From NCBI GenBank assembly GCA_024694965.1, contig JAILJC010000212.1, forward strand, positions 1-64,000: 64,000 bases of DNA, written 5' to 3'. This document shows positions 40,689 to 54,514 of this stretch, piece by piece. The stretch is from Lachnospiraceae bacterium (GTDB lineage Bacteria > Bacillota > Clostridia > Lachnospirales > Lachnospiraceae). The notes below the pieces were generated by a model. It was not told the origin of the DNA. It saw only the letters and a list, made by a program, of their open reading frames with translations, and did not search any database. Position numbers and translations under genes: made by a program. The number at the start of each line of letters is the position of its first letter. Positions within the stretch are counted from its first letter, which is position 1.

Positions 40689-41426
40689 TTATTTGTTTAA
40701 TGTTATAACAACTCTCCTGAAAGGCTCATCGCCTTCACTGTGTGTGCTAACATACTTATCATTCTGGAGTGCCGAATGTATCACCCTTCTCTCATAGGGA
40801 TTCATGGGCTCTAAGCTTACCGGCCTCTTTGTCCTCTTAACCTTATATGCAAGGTTCTTTGCAAGGTTTTCGAGCGTATCCTTCCTTCTCTTGCGGTAAT
40901 TCTCGGTATCAACCTTAACCCTTATATACTCATTGCTTCCCTTATTTACAACAAGGCTCGTAAGATACTGAAGAGAATCAAGTGTCTGGCCCCTCTTTCC
41001 TATAAGGACACCCATCTCATCACCCAATAACTCTATGTTCATGTCATTATTTATAAGCTCAACCTTAACATCAACCTTAAGGCCCATTGCATTGAATACT
41101 TTATCAAGGAATTCCTTGGGATCGTTATTCAGTACTATTTCACCGCTTTTTGCCTTATTTTCTTTAACGGTCTTTGCTTTTTCGGATTCTTCCTTCTTAA
41201 CTTCCTTTTCCTGTACTTCAGCCTTTTCTTCCCTTACCGGCTTTTCTTCGTTCTCACCTAAAGCCCTGGCCTTTATAACAGCAGCCTTTGTTCCTATTCC
41301 CAAAAATCCCGAAGATCCTTTTTCGATCACTTCATAATCAAGCCTGTCGCTTGTTACCGTAAATTTCTGACATGCTTCGGTTATGGCATCTTCAACTGTT
41401 TTGCCCGTAAACTCTTCATATTCCAT
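40689..41426 (-). CDS. jag: Jag/KhpB RNA-binding protein
   Basis: Jag-N EEFTGKTVEDAITEAC; KH GVLIGKRGQTLDSLQYL; R3H region. Confidence 0.95.
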   Translation of the reverse strand: MEYEEFTGKTVEDAITEACQKFTVTSDRLDYEVIEKGSSGFLGIGTKAAVIKARALGENEEKPVREEKAEVQEKEVKKEESEKAKTVKENKAKSGEIVLNNDPKEFLDKVFNAMGLKVDVKVELINNDMNIELLGDEMGVLIGKRGQTLDSLQYLTSLVVNKGSNEYIRVKVDTENYRKRRKDTLENLAKNLAYKVKRTKRPVSLEPMNPYERRVIHSALQNDKYVSTHSEGDEPFRRVVITLNK

Positions 41427-41443
41427 TACAATCGTCCTCCTGG

Positions 41444-42757
41444 TTATTTATTCTCGTTAAAATTCTTAACAAGGTTTGCCCTTGCAGCCAAACTTCCCGG
41501 CTTAGCACTTACATTATTAGCAGTTGATTCTTCTTTAACAGGGGCTTCATTCTTGTCAATATCATCATTGTTTACTATTGCCTTGGTGCTTAACTTCGCA
41601 TTGCTTACAAGACCTGAAGCTTCCCTCATCTGCTTCATCTTTTCAGTCTTCGCCTTTGCCTTGTCGGCATTTTTCTCAATTATCTCGTCCATATCCAATG
41701 AATCGAGATGCTTATTGATGGCAACCTGCTGTATACTCCTTACAACCGCACCGGCTATCCAGTAGATACCCATACCTACGGGAAGGCTGAAACAGAAGAA
41801 CATGGACATTATCGGCATCATGATATTCATTGATTTCATTGAAGCAGCCATTGTATCCTGCTGGCTGTTGCCGCCCTTGTTTGTTTCAGTCTGGGGCATG
41901 AGCTTTGTATTAAGCCACTGTGTAAGGGCAGACAAACCCGGAATAAGCAAAGCGCCTATTATAAGTCCGAAATGGTGCCCTGATATTCCTTCCTTAAAAT
42001 AATAGGAAGGTGAATTTGCAATATTAAGTCCCAAAAAGTTGTTGTACTTTTCAAAAATATCCAAAGCTCCCGTGTGCGAAGCATTTGTAATAAGATCCTT
42101 TAATTCCGGAAAATTACCGCTTGCAAAAATATTCTGCCACTCTGAAGTTGTAGCTTTGTTAAGTACATCAATAAAGGTATTTCTTATGTATTCCTTATCG
42201 CCGTTAATAAAAAGATCATTTGCAAACTGTTTTGAAAACCTTGTAACGGCAGCAAAGTTTTCCTTATTCTGGATAAATTCCTTACTTCCGCTGACTTCGA
42301 TAAATTTGTCCACAAAAGGGATAAATCCGTCTTTTACTTTTGTAACATAAGCAGGGATATTATCGATAACCCTGTAAAGTGCAAATAAAATGGGCATCTG
42401 AATGATAAGCTGTACGCAGCTTCCTGTCGGAGAAGTTCCGTACTTGGCATATACCGCCTTTGTTTCCTCATTCATCCGCATCATCGATTCATTATCTTTT
42501 TTTCCTTTATACTTTTCCTGTATAGCCTGAATCTCGGGATTCATCTTTGCGGAAAGCTTGGAAAACTTCTGCTGCTTAATCGTAAGAGGCATCAGTATAA
42601 GATAGATAACGATGGTGAACAGGATGATAGCAAGTCCCACATTCGGAATACCGATCTTATCAAGGGCGATGAATATACCATTCATCAGATAACCCAGGAT
42701 CTTTGCGATCGGACCCAATATGGCACCGCCGTATTGTGTAAGAATCACACTGTACAA
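41444..42757 (-). CDS. yidC: Membrane protein insertase YidC/OxaI
   Basis: QQKFSKLSAKMNPEIQAIQEKYKGKKDNESMMRMNEE; position. Confidence 0.95.
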   Translation of the reverse strand: MYSVILTQYGGAILGPIAKILGYLMNGIFIALDKIGIPNVGLAIILFTIVIYLILMPLTIKQQKFSKLSAKMNPEIQAIQEKYKGKKDNESMMRMNEETKAVYAKYGTSPTGSCVQLIIQMPILFALYRVIDNIPAYVTKVKDGFIPFVDKFIEVSGSKEFIQNKENFAAVTRFSKQFANDLFINGDKEYIRNTFIDVLNKATTSEWQNIFASGNFPELKDLITNASHTGALDIFEKYNNFLGLNIANSPSYYFKEGISGHHFGLIIGALLIPGLSALTQWLNTKLMPQTETNKGGNSQQDTMAASMKSMNIMMPIMSMFFCFSLPVGMGIYWIAGAVVRSIQQVAINKHLDSLDMDEIIEKNADKAKAKTEKMKQMREASGLVSNAKLSTKAIVNNDDIDKNEAPVKEESTANNVSAKPGSLAARANLVKNFNENK

Positions 42758-42780
42758 TTATGCTTCCTCCTTACCTGGTT

Positions 42781-42990
42781 TTAAGGAACAGGATCATATC
42801 CGCCTTTTGAAAAGGGATTACATCTTAATATTCTCCAAACAGCGAGCAGACTTCCTTTTAAGGCTCCGTATTTTTCTATTGCTTCCAAACCGTATTGGGA
42901 ACATGAAGGAATATAAGGACATTTAGTCCTCTTAAGACATGAAATATATTTTTGATAAAACCTGATCAAATATATTAGCAATTTCTTCAT
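42781..42990 (-). CDS. yidD: Membrane protein insertion efficiency factor YidD
   Basis: [35 protein letters not shown]. Confidence 0.96.
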   Translation of the reverse strand: MKKLLIYLIRFYQKYISCLKRTKCPYIPSCSQYGLEAIEKYGALKGSLLAVWRILRCNPFSKGGYDPVP

Positions 42991-43020
42991 ATCTATGCAA
43001 AATGATCTTATTATTAAAGA

Positions 43021-43365
43021 TCAAAAACCTTCATTATAAACCTTATGAAGCTTTAAAAGATGCAGCAATGCCGATTCTACATATTTGAAACTTAAATCAG
43101 CCGCACCACTGCGGGCTATGACTACAATGTCCAAACCACTATTGAACATTTTTTCGTGCAGTCTGTAGCTTTCCTTGATCAATCTTTTTATCCTATGCCG
43201 CTCAACACTGTTTCCGGTCTTTTTACTGACCGATACACCGATCCTGTTGTATTCTTTACCGTTTTCCAATACATAAACTACAAAATATCTGTTAGCTTTC
43301 GACTTTCCTTTTGAATATACGTTTTTAAAATCTGTATTTTTCTTTAAGGAATCTGTAAAAATCAT
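43021..43365 (-). CDS. rnpA: Ribonuclease P protein component
   Basis: DFKNVYSKGKSKANRYFVVYVL; NSVERHRIKRLIKESYR. Confidence 0.96.
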   Translation of the reverse strand: MIFTDSLKKNTDFKNVYSKGKSKANRYFVVYVLENGKEYNRIGVSVSKKTGNSVERHRIKRLIKESYRLHEKMFNSGLDIVVIARSGAADLSFKYVESALLHLLKLHKVYNEGF

Positions 43366-43417
43366 TCAACACTACCGTTAAAACATCAAAAAGAGAAATA
43401 GACCACATTTCTGCGGT

Positions 43418-43552
43418 CTATGCTGATAATCTTTTTCTTCCTTTTAATCTTCTGGAAGCTAAAACTTTTCTTCCGCCCGGAGTACTCATTCTACTTCTGA
43501 AACCATGAACCTTGGCTCTCTGCCTTTTCTTAGGTTGAAATGTCATTTTCAT
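43418..43552 (-). CDS. rpmH: 50S ribosomal protein L34 (not in supplied ORF track)
   Basis: [44 protein letters not shown]. Confidence 0.98.
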   Translation of the reverse strand: MKMTFQPKKRQRAKVHGFRSRMSTPGGRKVLASRRLKGRKRLSA

Positions 43553-43669
43553 GATCAGGCCACCTCCTTCTATGTAAAATAATGAAATATGCTATTGGAA
43601 AACATCGTTACAATTATATTAGAAACGAAATATCCAGTCAAGCGATAAACTATCAAATTTACATAATAC

Positions 43670-43765
43670 TTTTCCACATATTGTTAATAGTTATCAACAG
43701 GGTTGTTGATAACTACCTGTTTTTCAGTTTTTAAGCCAAAAAAACTGTTGATAATGTTATCCACA
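43670..43765. promoter_or_regulatory. oriC DnaA-box cluster
   Basis: TTATCCACA 43757-43765; TTATCAACA-type boxes at 43691-43699 (+), 43704-43712 (-), 43746-43754 (-); TTTTCCACA 43670-43678. Confidence 0.88.
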
Positions 43766-43889
43766 GCCAATATCTTAAAAATACATATTTATTTGCTAAT
43801 TTTTCATAATTGGTTTAATATATAATAGATTGTAATTAACGTAAGCGGCCCTTAATCAGTTTTAGGGGTACCGCATGAGGTACACCCCG

Positions 43890-45245
43890 ATGGAAAAATT
43901 AATGAATAAATGGGAAGAGATTAAGTCGTCTATTCAAAAGGAATACTCTCTTTCCGATATTTCATTCAAAACGTGGATACAACCCCTTGATATTTACGAA
44001 GTCAAGGATGATACAATAACCATACTTATACCTTCCGATAAAGCTCAGTCTATCAACTATATCAGTAATAAGTATTATCTTCCTATTAAAGTAAGTATAT
44101 CCGAGGCCCTTAAAAAGGAATGTGATATCAAGTTTGTTCTTGAAAAGGATATCTATAACAATTCCAATATATCCTCATCTGCCTCATCAAACAATCTTTT
44201 ATATGAAAATTCAAAGCTTGAACCAAAGTACAACTTTGATACTTTTGTGGTAGGTAATAATAACAGCCTGGCTCATTCCGCAGCATTGGCTGTAGCCGAA
44301 ACACCGGGTGAGGTTTATAATCCTTTATTCCTTTACGGAGGAGTAGGTCTTGGAAAAACTCACTTAATGCATGCCATAGGTAACTTTATAATAAGTAACG
44401 ATCCGTCGGCTAAGGTAATGTATGTTCCAAGCGAACAGTTTACAAATGAGCTTATAGAAGCAATAAGGATAGGAAAGAATTCTCCCGCAGCAATTAACAA
44501 ATTCAGGGAAAAATACAGGAATATAGATGTACTTCTTATAGATGATATACAGTTTATAATAGGTAAGGAAAGCACCCAGCTTGAATTTTTCAACACATTT
44601 GAAAAGCTATATCAGGAGAAAAAACAAATAGTAATATCATCCGATAAACCTCCGAAGGATATGTATATCCTTGAAGAAAGGCTTAAATCAAGGTTTGGCT
44701 GGGGTCTTACAATTGATATCCAGTCACCTGATTATGAAACAAGGGTTGCAATACTTAAAAAGAAAAAGGATCTGGGCGGATACAATATAAGTGATGAAGT
44801 AATAGAATATGTTGCCCGGAATGTAAATTCAAACATAAGGGAACTTGAAGGATCCTTAAATAAGCTTAATGCTTATTACATACTGGGAGATAAAAGGGAA
44901 ATTACTGTTGAAAAAGCCAAGGATGCCCTTAAAGACATTATTTCTCCAAATACTCCAAATAAGATTACCCCACAACATATCATGGATGTGGTATGTGAAC
45001 ATTTGAATATAAAGCCTGAAGAAATAAAGTCAAAAAAGAGAAATGAGGAGATAGTAAGGCCCAGGCAGATAGTAATGTACCTTTGCAACAAATACACCGA
45101 TTGTTCTTCAACAAAAATAGGTGAATTTTTAGGAAAGGATCATTCAACCGTACTTCATGGAGTAACAAAACTTGAAGCCGATCTTGAAAATGATTCAGAT
45201 CTTAAAAACAAAGTAGACATTATAATAAAGAAGCTTAACCTTTAA
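43890..45245 (+). CDS. dnaA: Chromosomal replication initiator DnaA
   Basis: NPLFLYGGVGLGKTHLMHAIGN; LIDDIQFI; GKDHSTVLHG. Confidence 0.98.
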   Translation: MEKLMNKWEEIKSSIQKEYSLSDISFKTWIQPLDIYEVKDDTITILIPSDKAQSINYISNKYYLPIKVSISEALKKECDIKFVLEKDIYNNSNISSSASSNNLLYENSKLEPKYNFDTFVVGNNNSLAHSAALAVAETPGEVYNPLFLYGGVGLGKTHLMHAIGNFIISNDPSAKVMYVPSEQFTNELIEAIRIGKNSPAAINKFREKYRNIDVLLIDDIQFIIGKESTQLEFFNTFEKLYQEKKQIVISSDKPPKDMYILEERLKSRFGWGLTIDIQSPDYETRVAILKKKKDLGGYNISDEVIEYVARNVNSNIRELEGSLNKLNAYYILGDKREITVEKAKDALKDIISPNTPNKITPQHIMDVVCEHLNIKPEEIKSKKRNEEIVRPRQIVMYLCNKYTDCSSTKIGEFLGKDHSTVLHGVTKLEADLENDSDLKNKVDIIIKKLNL

Positions 45246-45475
45246 TGATTGTTTATAAATATACTTATAATATTGTTAACAGCGGTTAATATAGAAATTT
45301 ATAAGAAATACTTATAAACATCATTCCTCATAAATTATATATTTTTAAACATATTTATTATTCCGGTTTTTATAATAAACATGCGGTATTTAGAACTATT
45401 AAACATTTAAACAGCCATTATTATATATTATTAAGATATTTATTATTTATCTATATATTAAGAAAGGGATCAAAA

Positions 45476-46579
45476 ATGAAGATAAGCTGTTCAAAAAATA
45501 ACCTGTTAAACGGTGTACAGATAGTTTATAAGGCAGTTCCGAGCAAAACTACCATGACTATCCTTGAATGTATACTTATTGAAGCTGTTAACGGCAGGAT
45601 AAAGCTTACGGCTAACGATACCGAACTGGGTATAGAAACCTATATAGAGGGAAATATAACCGAAGAAGGAGACATATGTATTGATGCCAGGATGCTTCAG
45701 GATATGGTAAGGAAGCTTCCGGATAATGATATAAGGATAGAAACAGATGCAAATAATATGGCATTTATCACGTGTGAGAAGTCAAGGTTTAATATTTCCG
45801 GTAAATCATCGGATGAATTCTCATATCTTCCCGAACTGGAAAAAGATAATCCGCTTATTATTTCACAATATACATTAAAAGAAGTAGTAAGGCAGACTAT
45901 ATTTTCAACAGCTCCCGAAACAGAGCCTAATAAGATGATGACAGGTGAACTCTTTGAAATAAAAGGTAACAGGTTAAGAGTTGCTGCACTTGACGGACAC
46001 AGGCTTTCAATACGAAATATCGAATTAAGGAATGAATATGATGATAAAAGAGTCATCGTTCCGGGAAAGGTACTTAATGAAGTAAGCAAGATATTACCCG
46101 GAGATTCAGATAAGGATGTAAGCATCTATTTTACAAAGAATCATATAATATTTGAATTCGATGAGACAGTTGTGGTATCAAGGCTGCTTGAAGGCAAGTA
46201 TTTTAATATAGATCAGATGCTTACCAGTGATTATGAAACAAAATTCAACATAAATAAGAAAGAATTTATAGATTGTATAGACAGGGCCATGCTCTTTGTT
46301 AAGGAAGGAGACAAAAAACCTCTTTCAATAGACGTTACGGATGCAAATATTGCGGTGAGCATATCCTCTACTATAGGAAATTTCGATGAAGATATAGATA
46401 TCAATAAATCAGGCAAGGATGTAAAGATGGGATTTAATCCCAAATTCATAGTTGATGCCTTAAAGGCAATAGATGAAGAAAAGGTTGATTTTTACATAGT
46501 AAATGCAAAAGCACCCTGCTTCATAAGGGATGAAAAAGAAAATTACATCTATCTGGTATTACCCGTAAATACCAGATAA
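45476..46579 (+). CDS. dnaN: DNA polymerase III beta subunit
   Basis: MKISCSKNNLLNGVQIVYKAVPSKTTMTILECILIEA; position. Confidence 0.97.
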   Translation: MKISCSKNNLLNGVQIVYKAVPSKTTMTILECILIEAVNGRIKLTANDTELGIETYIEGNITEEGDICIDARMLQDMVRKLPDNDIRIETDANNMAFITCEKSRFNISGKSSDEFSYLPELEKDNPLIISQYTLKEVVRQTIFSTAPETEPNKMMTGELFEIKGNRLRVAALDGHRLSIRNIELRNEYDDKRVIVPGKVLNEVSKILPGDSDKDVSIYFTKNHIIFEFDETVVVSRLLEGKYFNIDQMLTSDYETKFNINKKEFIDCIDRAMLFVKEGDKKPLSIDVTDANIAVSISSTIGNFDEDIDINKSGKDVKMGFNPKFIVDALKAIDEEKVDFYIVNAKAPCFIRDEKENYIYLVLPVNTR

Positions 46580-46656
46580 TAAACGGATTAAATTAAATAA
46601 CACTATAAAATAACATATTAAAATAACACAAAAATATAAAATAAATAACATATATT

Positions 46657-46863
46657 ATGATAGAGATAAATATAAGGGATGAATATATAAAATTGGGTCA
46701 GCTGCTTAAGCTTGCCGGTTTGGTAGGATCAGGACTTGAAGCAAAGGTTGAAATAGTAAACGGAAATGTAAAGCTGAACGGAACTACCGAGATACAAAGG
46801 GGTAAAAAGGTATTTCTCGGAGATACCGTGGATTTTAACGGAGAAACCGTAAAGGTAATATAG
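46657..46863 (+). CDS. yaaA: S4-domain RNA-binding protein YaaA
   Basis: YIKLGQLLKLAGLVGSGLEAKVEIVNGNVKLNG. Confidence 0.93.
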   Translation: MIEINIRDEYIKLGQLLKLAGLVGSGLEAKVEIVNGNVKLNGTTEIQRGKKVFLGDTVDFNGETVKVI

Positions 46864-46864
46864 C

Positions 46865-49884
<3,020 letters not shown>

Positions 49885-49894
49885 GGGTGTAATA

Positions 49895-52513
49895 ATGGAA
49901 GAAAAAATATTCGACAAGATCCACGAGGTCGATCTTAAGAAAACAATGGAAGGCTCTTATATCGATTACGCGATGAGCGTTATCGCCGCAAGGGCACTTC
50001 CGGACGTAAGGGACGGAATGAAGCCGGTTCAGCGCCGTATACTCTACGCAATGTCCGAGCTTGGCAATTATCCCGACAAACCGCACAGGAAATGTGCACG
50101 TATAGTCGGCGATACAATGGGTAAATACCATCCTCACGGCGACAGTTCCATTTACGGAGCTTTGGTAAACATGGCTCAGGACTGGTCAATGAGGTGTACT
50201 CTTATCGACGGACACGGTAACTTCGGTTCGGTTGACGGCGACGGTGCCGCTGCGATGCGATACACCGAGGCAAGGCTTTCCAAGATTTCAATGGAGATGC
50301 TTGCAGACATTAATAAGGATACGGTTGACTTTATCCCCAACTTTGACGAAACGGAAAAAGAACCCACCGTACTTCCGAGCCGCTTCCCGAATCTTTTGGT
50401 AAACGGTACCACAGGTATTGCCGTAGGTATGGCTACAAATATTCCCCCGCACAACCTCGGGGAAATAATAGCAGCTGTTGTTAAAATGATAGATAACAGG
50501 ATCGAAGAAGACAGGGATACTGATATAGACGAGCTTTTACCTATAGTTAAGGGTCCCGATTTTCCAACCGGGGGTGTTATTTTAGGAACTCGCGGAGTTG
50601 AAGAAGCCTACCGGACAGGAAGGGGTAAGATAAGGGTCCGCGGTGTTACGGATATCGAAACGATGCCTAACGGAAAGAGCAGGATCATAATCACCGAGCT
50701 TCCTTACCTTGTTAATAAAGCCAAGCTGATAGAAAAGATAGCCGAACTTGTAAAGGATAAGAAGATCGACGGCATCACAGATCTAAGGGATGAATCGGAC
50801 CGCGAAGGTATGCGTGTCGTTGTTGAATTAAGAAGGGATGTTAATGCAAACATCATCCTTAACCAGCTTTATAAGCACACCCAGCTTCAGGATACCTTCG
50901 GTGTTATCATGCTTGCTCTTGTAAACAACGAACCGAAGGTAATGAATCTTATACAGATCCTTGCCCAGTACTTAAAGCATCAGGAGGAAGTGGTTACCAG
51001 GCGTACGAAATTCGACTTAAACAAGGCCGAAGAAAGGGCGCATATACTGGAAGGACTGCTCATAGCCCTTGATAATATCGATGAAGTCATAAAGATAATC
51101 AGGGGAAGCAAAACAGTTGCCGATGCAAAGGCACAGCTCATCGAAAGGTTTGCTCTTTCGGATGCACAGGCACAGGCTATTGTAGACATGAGGCTGCGTG
51201 CACTGACAGGACTGGAAAGGGAGAAGCTTGAAGAGGAATATGCGGAACTTCAGAAGAAGATAGCGGAATACAAGGCAATACTTGCGGATGAAAAGCTCCT
51301 GCTCGGTGTTATCAGGAGGGAGATACTTGTTATTTCCGATAAATACAACGATGAGAGGCGCAGCAAGATCGGATTCGACGAATACGATATCACCATGGAA
51401 GACCTTGTACCCAAGGAAAATACGGTAATTGCAATGACTTCCTTAGGATATATAAAGAGGATGACCGTTGACAATTTCAAGTCCCAGCACCGCGGAGGCA
51501 AGGGTATAAAGGGCATGTCCACTATAGAAGATGATTATATCGAGGATCTTCTCATGACGATGAGCCACGATTACATCATGTTCTTCACGGATAAGGGCCG
51601 CGTTTACAGGCTTAAGGCTTACGAGATCCCCGAAGCCGGCAGGACTTCAAGGGGTGTCGCGATAATAAACCTTTTGCAGCTTATGCCCGGTGAAAAGATA
51701 AGCGCGATCATTCCTATAAAGGAATATGATGAGAACCGCAACCTGTTCATGGTCACAAAGAAGGGTATAGTCAAGAAGACCAACATAATGGAATATGTAA
51801 ATATCCGTAAAAACGGTCTTATTGCGATAAACTTAAAGGACGATGACGAGCTTATCGAGGTTAAGTCGACAGATGCAAATACCCATATCTTCTTAGTAAC
51901 CAAAAACGGTATATGCATAAGGTTTAAGGAAACCGACGTAAGGTGTACCGGAAGGTCATCGATGGGCGTAAGGGGTATGAACCTTGTTGACGGTGACGAG
52001 ATCGTTGGTATGCAGCTTGACCACCAGGGTGAAACACTTTTGATAGCATCCGAAAAGGGTTACGGCAAGCGTACAAGGATAGATGAGTTCACCGTACAGC
52101 ACCGCGGCGGTAAGGGAATCAAGTGCTATAAGATAATGGATAAGACAGGCTATGTTGTCGGAGTAAAGGGCGTTAACGAGAATCACGAGATCATGATGAT
52201 AACGACCGAAGGCACGATAATACAGATACCGATGAAGGACGTATCCATCCTCGGAAGGAACACATCGGGTGTTAAGCTCATAAACCTTGACGATAAGGTA
52301 AGGGTTGCCAAGATAGCCAAGGTTCGTGAGAAGGTATCTGACGGAGTAAATGAAACCGAAGACGATGATATTCAGGATATCGTTGATGAAGATGCAAGGG
52401 ATGCGGTTGATTCTCCCGTTGTGATCGTACATGACGAGGTTGAGATCCCCGATGATCCTGATGATGAGGACGGTTTTGATGATCCTGATGAAAACGGTGA
52501 AGATGACGAATAG
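49895..52513 (+). CDS. gyrA: DNA gyrase subunit A
   Basis: [52 protein letters not shown]. Confidence 0.98.
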   Translation: MEEKIFDKIHEVDLKKTMEGSYIDYAMSVIAARALPDVRDGMKPVQRRILYAMSELGNYPDKPHRKCARIVGDTMGKYHPHGDSSIYGALVNMAQDWSMRCTLIDGHGNFGSVDGDGAAAMRYTEARLSKISMEMLADINKDTVDFIPNFDETEKEPTVLPSRFPNLLVNGTTGIAVGMATNIPPHNLGEIIAAVVKMIDNRIEEDRDTDIDELLPIVKGPDFPTGGVILGTRGVEEAYRTGRGKIRVRGVTDIETMPNGKSRIIITELPYLVNKAKLIEKIAELVKDKKIDGITDLRDESDREGMRVVVELRRDVNANIILNQLYKHTQLQDTFGVIMLALVNNEPKVMNLIQILAQYLKHQEEVVTRRTKFDLNKAEERAHILEGLLIALDNIDEVIKIIRGSKTVADAKAQLIERFALSDAQAQAIVDMRLRALTGLEREKLEEEYAELQKKIAEYKAILADEKLLLGVIRREILVISDKYNDERRSKIGFDEYDITMEDLVPKENTVIAMTSLGYIKRMTVDNFKSQHRGGKGIKGMSTIEDDYIEDLLMTMSHDYIMFFTDKGRVYRLKAYEIPEAGRTSRGVAIINLLQLMPGEKISAIIPIKEYDENRNLFMVTKKGIVKKTNIMEYVNIRKNGLIAINLKDDDELIEVKSTDANTHIFLVTKNGICIRFKETDVRCTGRSSMGVRGMNLVDGDEIVGMQLDHQGETLLIASEKGYGKRTRIDEFTVQHRGGKGIKCYKIMDKTGYVVGVKGVNENHEIMMITTEGTIIQIPMKDVSILGRNTSGVKLINLDDKVRVAKIAKVREKVSDGVNETEDDDIQDIVDEDARDAVDSPVVIVHDEVEIPDDPDDEDGFDDPDENGEDDE

Positions 52514-52541
52514 TCTGCACGTAAATGCATAGTATTATATT

Positions 52542-52572
52542 TAAGGGGTAAATTATAAAGTTTACCCCTTAT
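52542..52572 (+). terminator. Hairpin after gyrA
   Basis: TAAGGGGTAAA...TTTACCCCTTA stem, weak T tract. Confidence 0.5.
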
Positions 52573-52593
52573 AGATTATAAAGGGATAACAAT

Positions 52594-53436
52594 ATGCGCG
52601 AACTTAATGTAAGTATGATAACAAACAGCTTAAGGGATATGTGCATCGAAGCCACGCATTTTCTTACAAATGATATGAAGGACTGTTTATACAGGGCTGA
52701 AAAAAGTGAAGAATCACCCCTGGGAAAGCAGATACTTAAGCAGCTTGAAGAAAACCTTGATATCGCGGGAGAGGATATGATTCCCATCTGTCAGGATACG
52801 GGAATGGCAGTCGTGTTTGCGGAAATAGGACAGGATGTGCATTTTACCGGAGGATCGCTTGAAGATGCGATAAACGAAGGGGTAAGGCGGGGCTATACCG
52901 AAGGTTATCTCCGAAAATCCGTAGTATCCGATCCTTTAATAAGGGAGAATACAAAGGACAATACTCCCGCAGTGATACATTACGAAATAGTCCCGGGCGA
53001 CAAGGTCAGGCTTACAATAGCACCCAAGGGTTTCGGAAGCGAGAACATGAGCAGGATATATATGTTAAAACCGGCGGACGGGATCGAAGGTGTCAAGGAA
53101 GCGATCCTGAATGCGGTATCGGAGGCTGGCCCCAATGCCTGCCCGCCCATGGTAGTGGGAGTAGGTATAGGAGGGACATTTGAAAAGTGTGCGATCCTTG
53201 CAAAAAAGGCGCTGACGAGACCTGTTAATAAACGGTCAGATGTTGGGTATATTGCTGATCTTGAGGCAGAAATGCTTGAAAAGATCAATAAACTGGGTAT
53301 AGGGCCCGGCGGACTTGGCGGTTCAACTACCGCATTTGCGGTAAATATCGAAACCTATGCCACTCATATAGCCGGACTTCCGGTAGCGGTCAATATCTGC
53401 TGCCATGTAAACCGCCATGCGGTCAGGATCATCTGA
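52594..53436 (+). CDS. Fe-S fumarate hydratase (class I) alpha subunit
   Basis: PICQDTGMAVVFAEIGQDVHF; GPGGLGGSTTAFAV; NICCHVNRHA. Confidence 0.93.
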   Translation: MRELNVSMITNSLRDMCIEATHFLTNDMKDCLYRAEKSEESPLGKQILKQLEENLDIAGEDMIPICQDTGMAVVFAEIGQDVHFTGGSLEDAINEGVRRGYTEGYLRKSVVSDPLIRENTKDNTPAVIHYEIVPGDKVRLTIAPKGFGSENMSRIYMLKPADGIEGVKEAILNAVSEAGPNACPPMVVGVGIGGTFEKCAILAKKALTRPVNKRSDVGYIADLEAEMLEKINKLGIGPGGLGGSTTAFAVNIETYATHIAGLPVAVNICCHVNRHAVRII

Positions 53437-53445
53437 GGTATTGCC

Positions 53446-53703
53446 ATGGGATTTAATATATTCAAGAGTAAGGCTTCCAGGGAACTTGATGAGATAATAA
53501 CGGGCCTTGAGATGAACATGTCAAATAATTACAAGGATGCGGCTGGTGAAGATTTTGAAAAGCTTAAAAGAGCCTATGAAGAAATGTGTAAAGGCGATAA
53601 GCTTAAAGAAAAGGAAGTAACTCTTTATAACGGGATAATAGTGGGATTTGCCGCAAAGCTTGAAGGCTATTCGCATAAGGATCAGAAACCGTACTGGCAT
53701 TGA
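53446..53703 (+). CDS. Small protein of unknown function between the fumarase subunits
   Basis: 85 aa, mainly helical, starts 10 nt after alpha-subunit stop. Confidence 0.65.
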   Translation: MGFNIFKSKASRELDEIITGLEMNMSNNYKDAAGEDFEKLKRAYEEMCKGDKLKEKEVTLYNGIIVGFAAKLEGYSHKDQKPYWH

Positions 53704-53728
53704 AAAACAGAAGAAAAAGGAAAAAGCT

Positions 53729-54280
53729 ATGGAAAAACATATAAATGCGCCGCTTAGTGATGATATCGTGAACGAGCTTAAGAGCGGAGATTATGTTTAT
53801 ATAACCGGAACGATATATACGGCAAGGGATGCTGCACATAAAAGAATGTACGAAGCCCTTGAAAGAGACGAGGAGCTGCCCTTTGATATTGAGGGCAATA
53901 TAATCTATTACTTAGGACCGTCCCCGGCAAGGGAAGGGCGGCCAATAGGTTCGGCAGGTCCCACAACCGCCACAAGGATGGATAAATACACTCCTTCCCT
54001 GCTGGATCTCGGTTTAAAAGGGATGATCGGCAAGGGAAAGCGCAGGCAGAACGTCAAGGATGCAATGATAAGGAACAAAGCGGTCTATTTTGCGGCGGTA
54101 GGCGGTGCGGGAGCAATCTTAAGCAAGTGCATTGTGGAATCCGAAGTAATAGCATACGACGATCTTGGGACCGAGGCCGTAAGGAAGCTTAAAGTTAAGG
54201 ATTTTCCGGTAATTGTCGTTATTGACGCGAAAGGAAATGATCTTTATGAAACCGCAGCTCTTCAGTATAAAAAGGACTGA
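53729..54280 (+). CDS. Fe-S fumarate hydratase (class I) beta subunit
   Basis: GDYVYITGTIYTARDAAHKRM; GPTTATRMD; GGAGAILSKCI. Confidence 0.93.
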   Translation: MEKHINAPLSDDIVNELKSGDYVYITGTIYTARDAAHKRMYEALERDEELPFDIEGNIIYYLGPSPAREGRPIGSAGPTTATRMDKYTPSLLDLGLKGMIGKGKRRQNVKDAMIRNKAVYFAAVGGAGAILSKCIVESEVIAYDDLGTEAVRKLKVKDFPVIVVIDAKGNDLYETAALQYKKD

Positions 54281-54291
54281 AATTCGGTTTA

Positions 54292-54320
54292 TTGACAAAG
54301 ATTGGAGCCTTTAGTATAAT
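54292..54320 (+). promoter_or_regulatory. Consensus sigma-A promoter for tRNA-Ser
   Basis: TTGACA-17 nt-TATAAT. Confidence 0.9.
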
Positions 54321-54338
54321 CTTACTGTTCAGCGTTAC

Positions 54339-54426
54339 GGAGAAATACTCAAGAGGCTGAAGAGGCGCCCCTGCTAAGGGTGTAGGTCGGGCAACCGGCG
54401 CGAGGGTTCAAATCCCTCTTTCTCCG
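54339..54426 (+). tRNA. tRNA-Ser (anticodon GCT)
   Basis: GGAGAAATACTCAAGAGGCTGAAGAGGCGCCCCTGCTAAGGGTGTAGGTCGGGCAACCGGCGCGAGGGTTCAAATCCCTCTTTCTCCG, long variable arm. Confidence 0.95.
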
Positions 54427-54429
54427 CGA

Positions 54430-54472
54430 AGGCTTCATCCTTAAATCTTAATGATTTGGATGAAGCTTTTTT
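54430..54472 (+). terminator. Intrinsic terminator after tRNA-Ser
   Basis: GCTTCATCC...GGATGAAGC TTTTTT. Confidence 0.85.
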
Positions 54473-54514
54473 GATATAAATCCGGTGTGTAAAGCACGGT
54501 AAATACGGGGTTTT

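Noticed and set aside
43403-43418. Short GACC/GGTC hairpin downstream of rpmH
   Set aside because: Only a few base pairs and no T tract; not enough for a terminator call.
51956-52432. 158-aa minus-strand ORF in gyrA
   Set aside because: Shadow ORF of a highly conserved gene.
52278-52520. Minus-strand His/Gln-rich ORF ([22 protein letters not shown])
   Set aside because: Antisense of the acidic Asp/Glu-rich gyrA C-terminal tail; no RBS or family motif.
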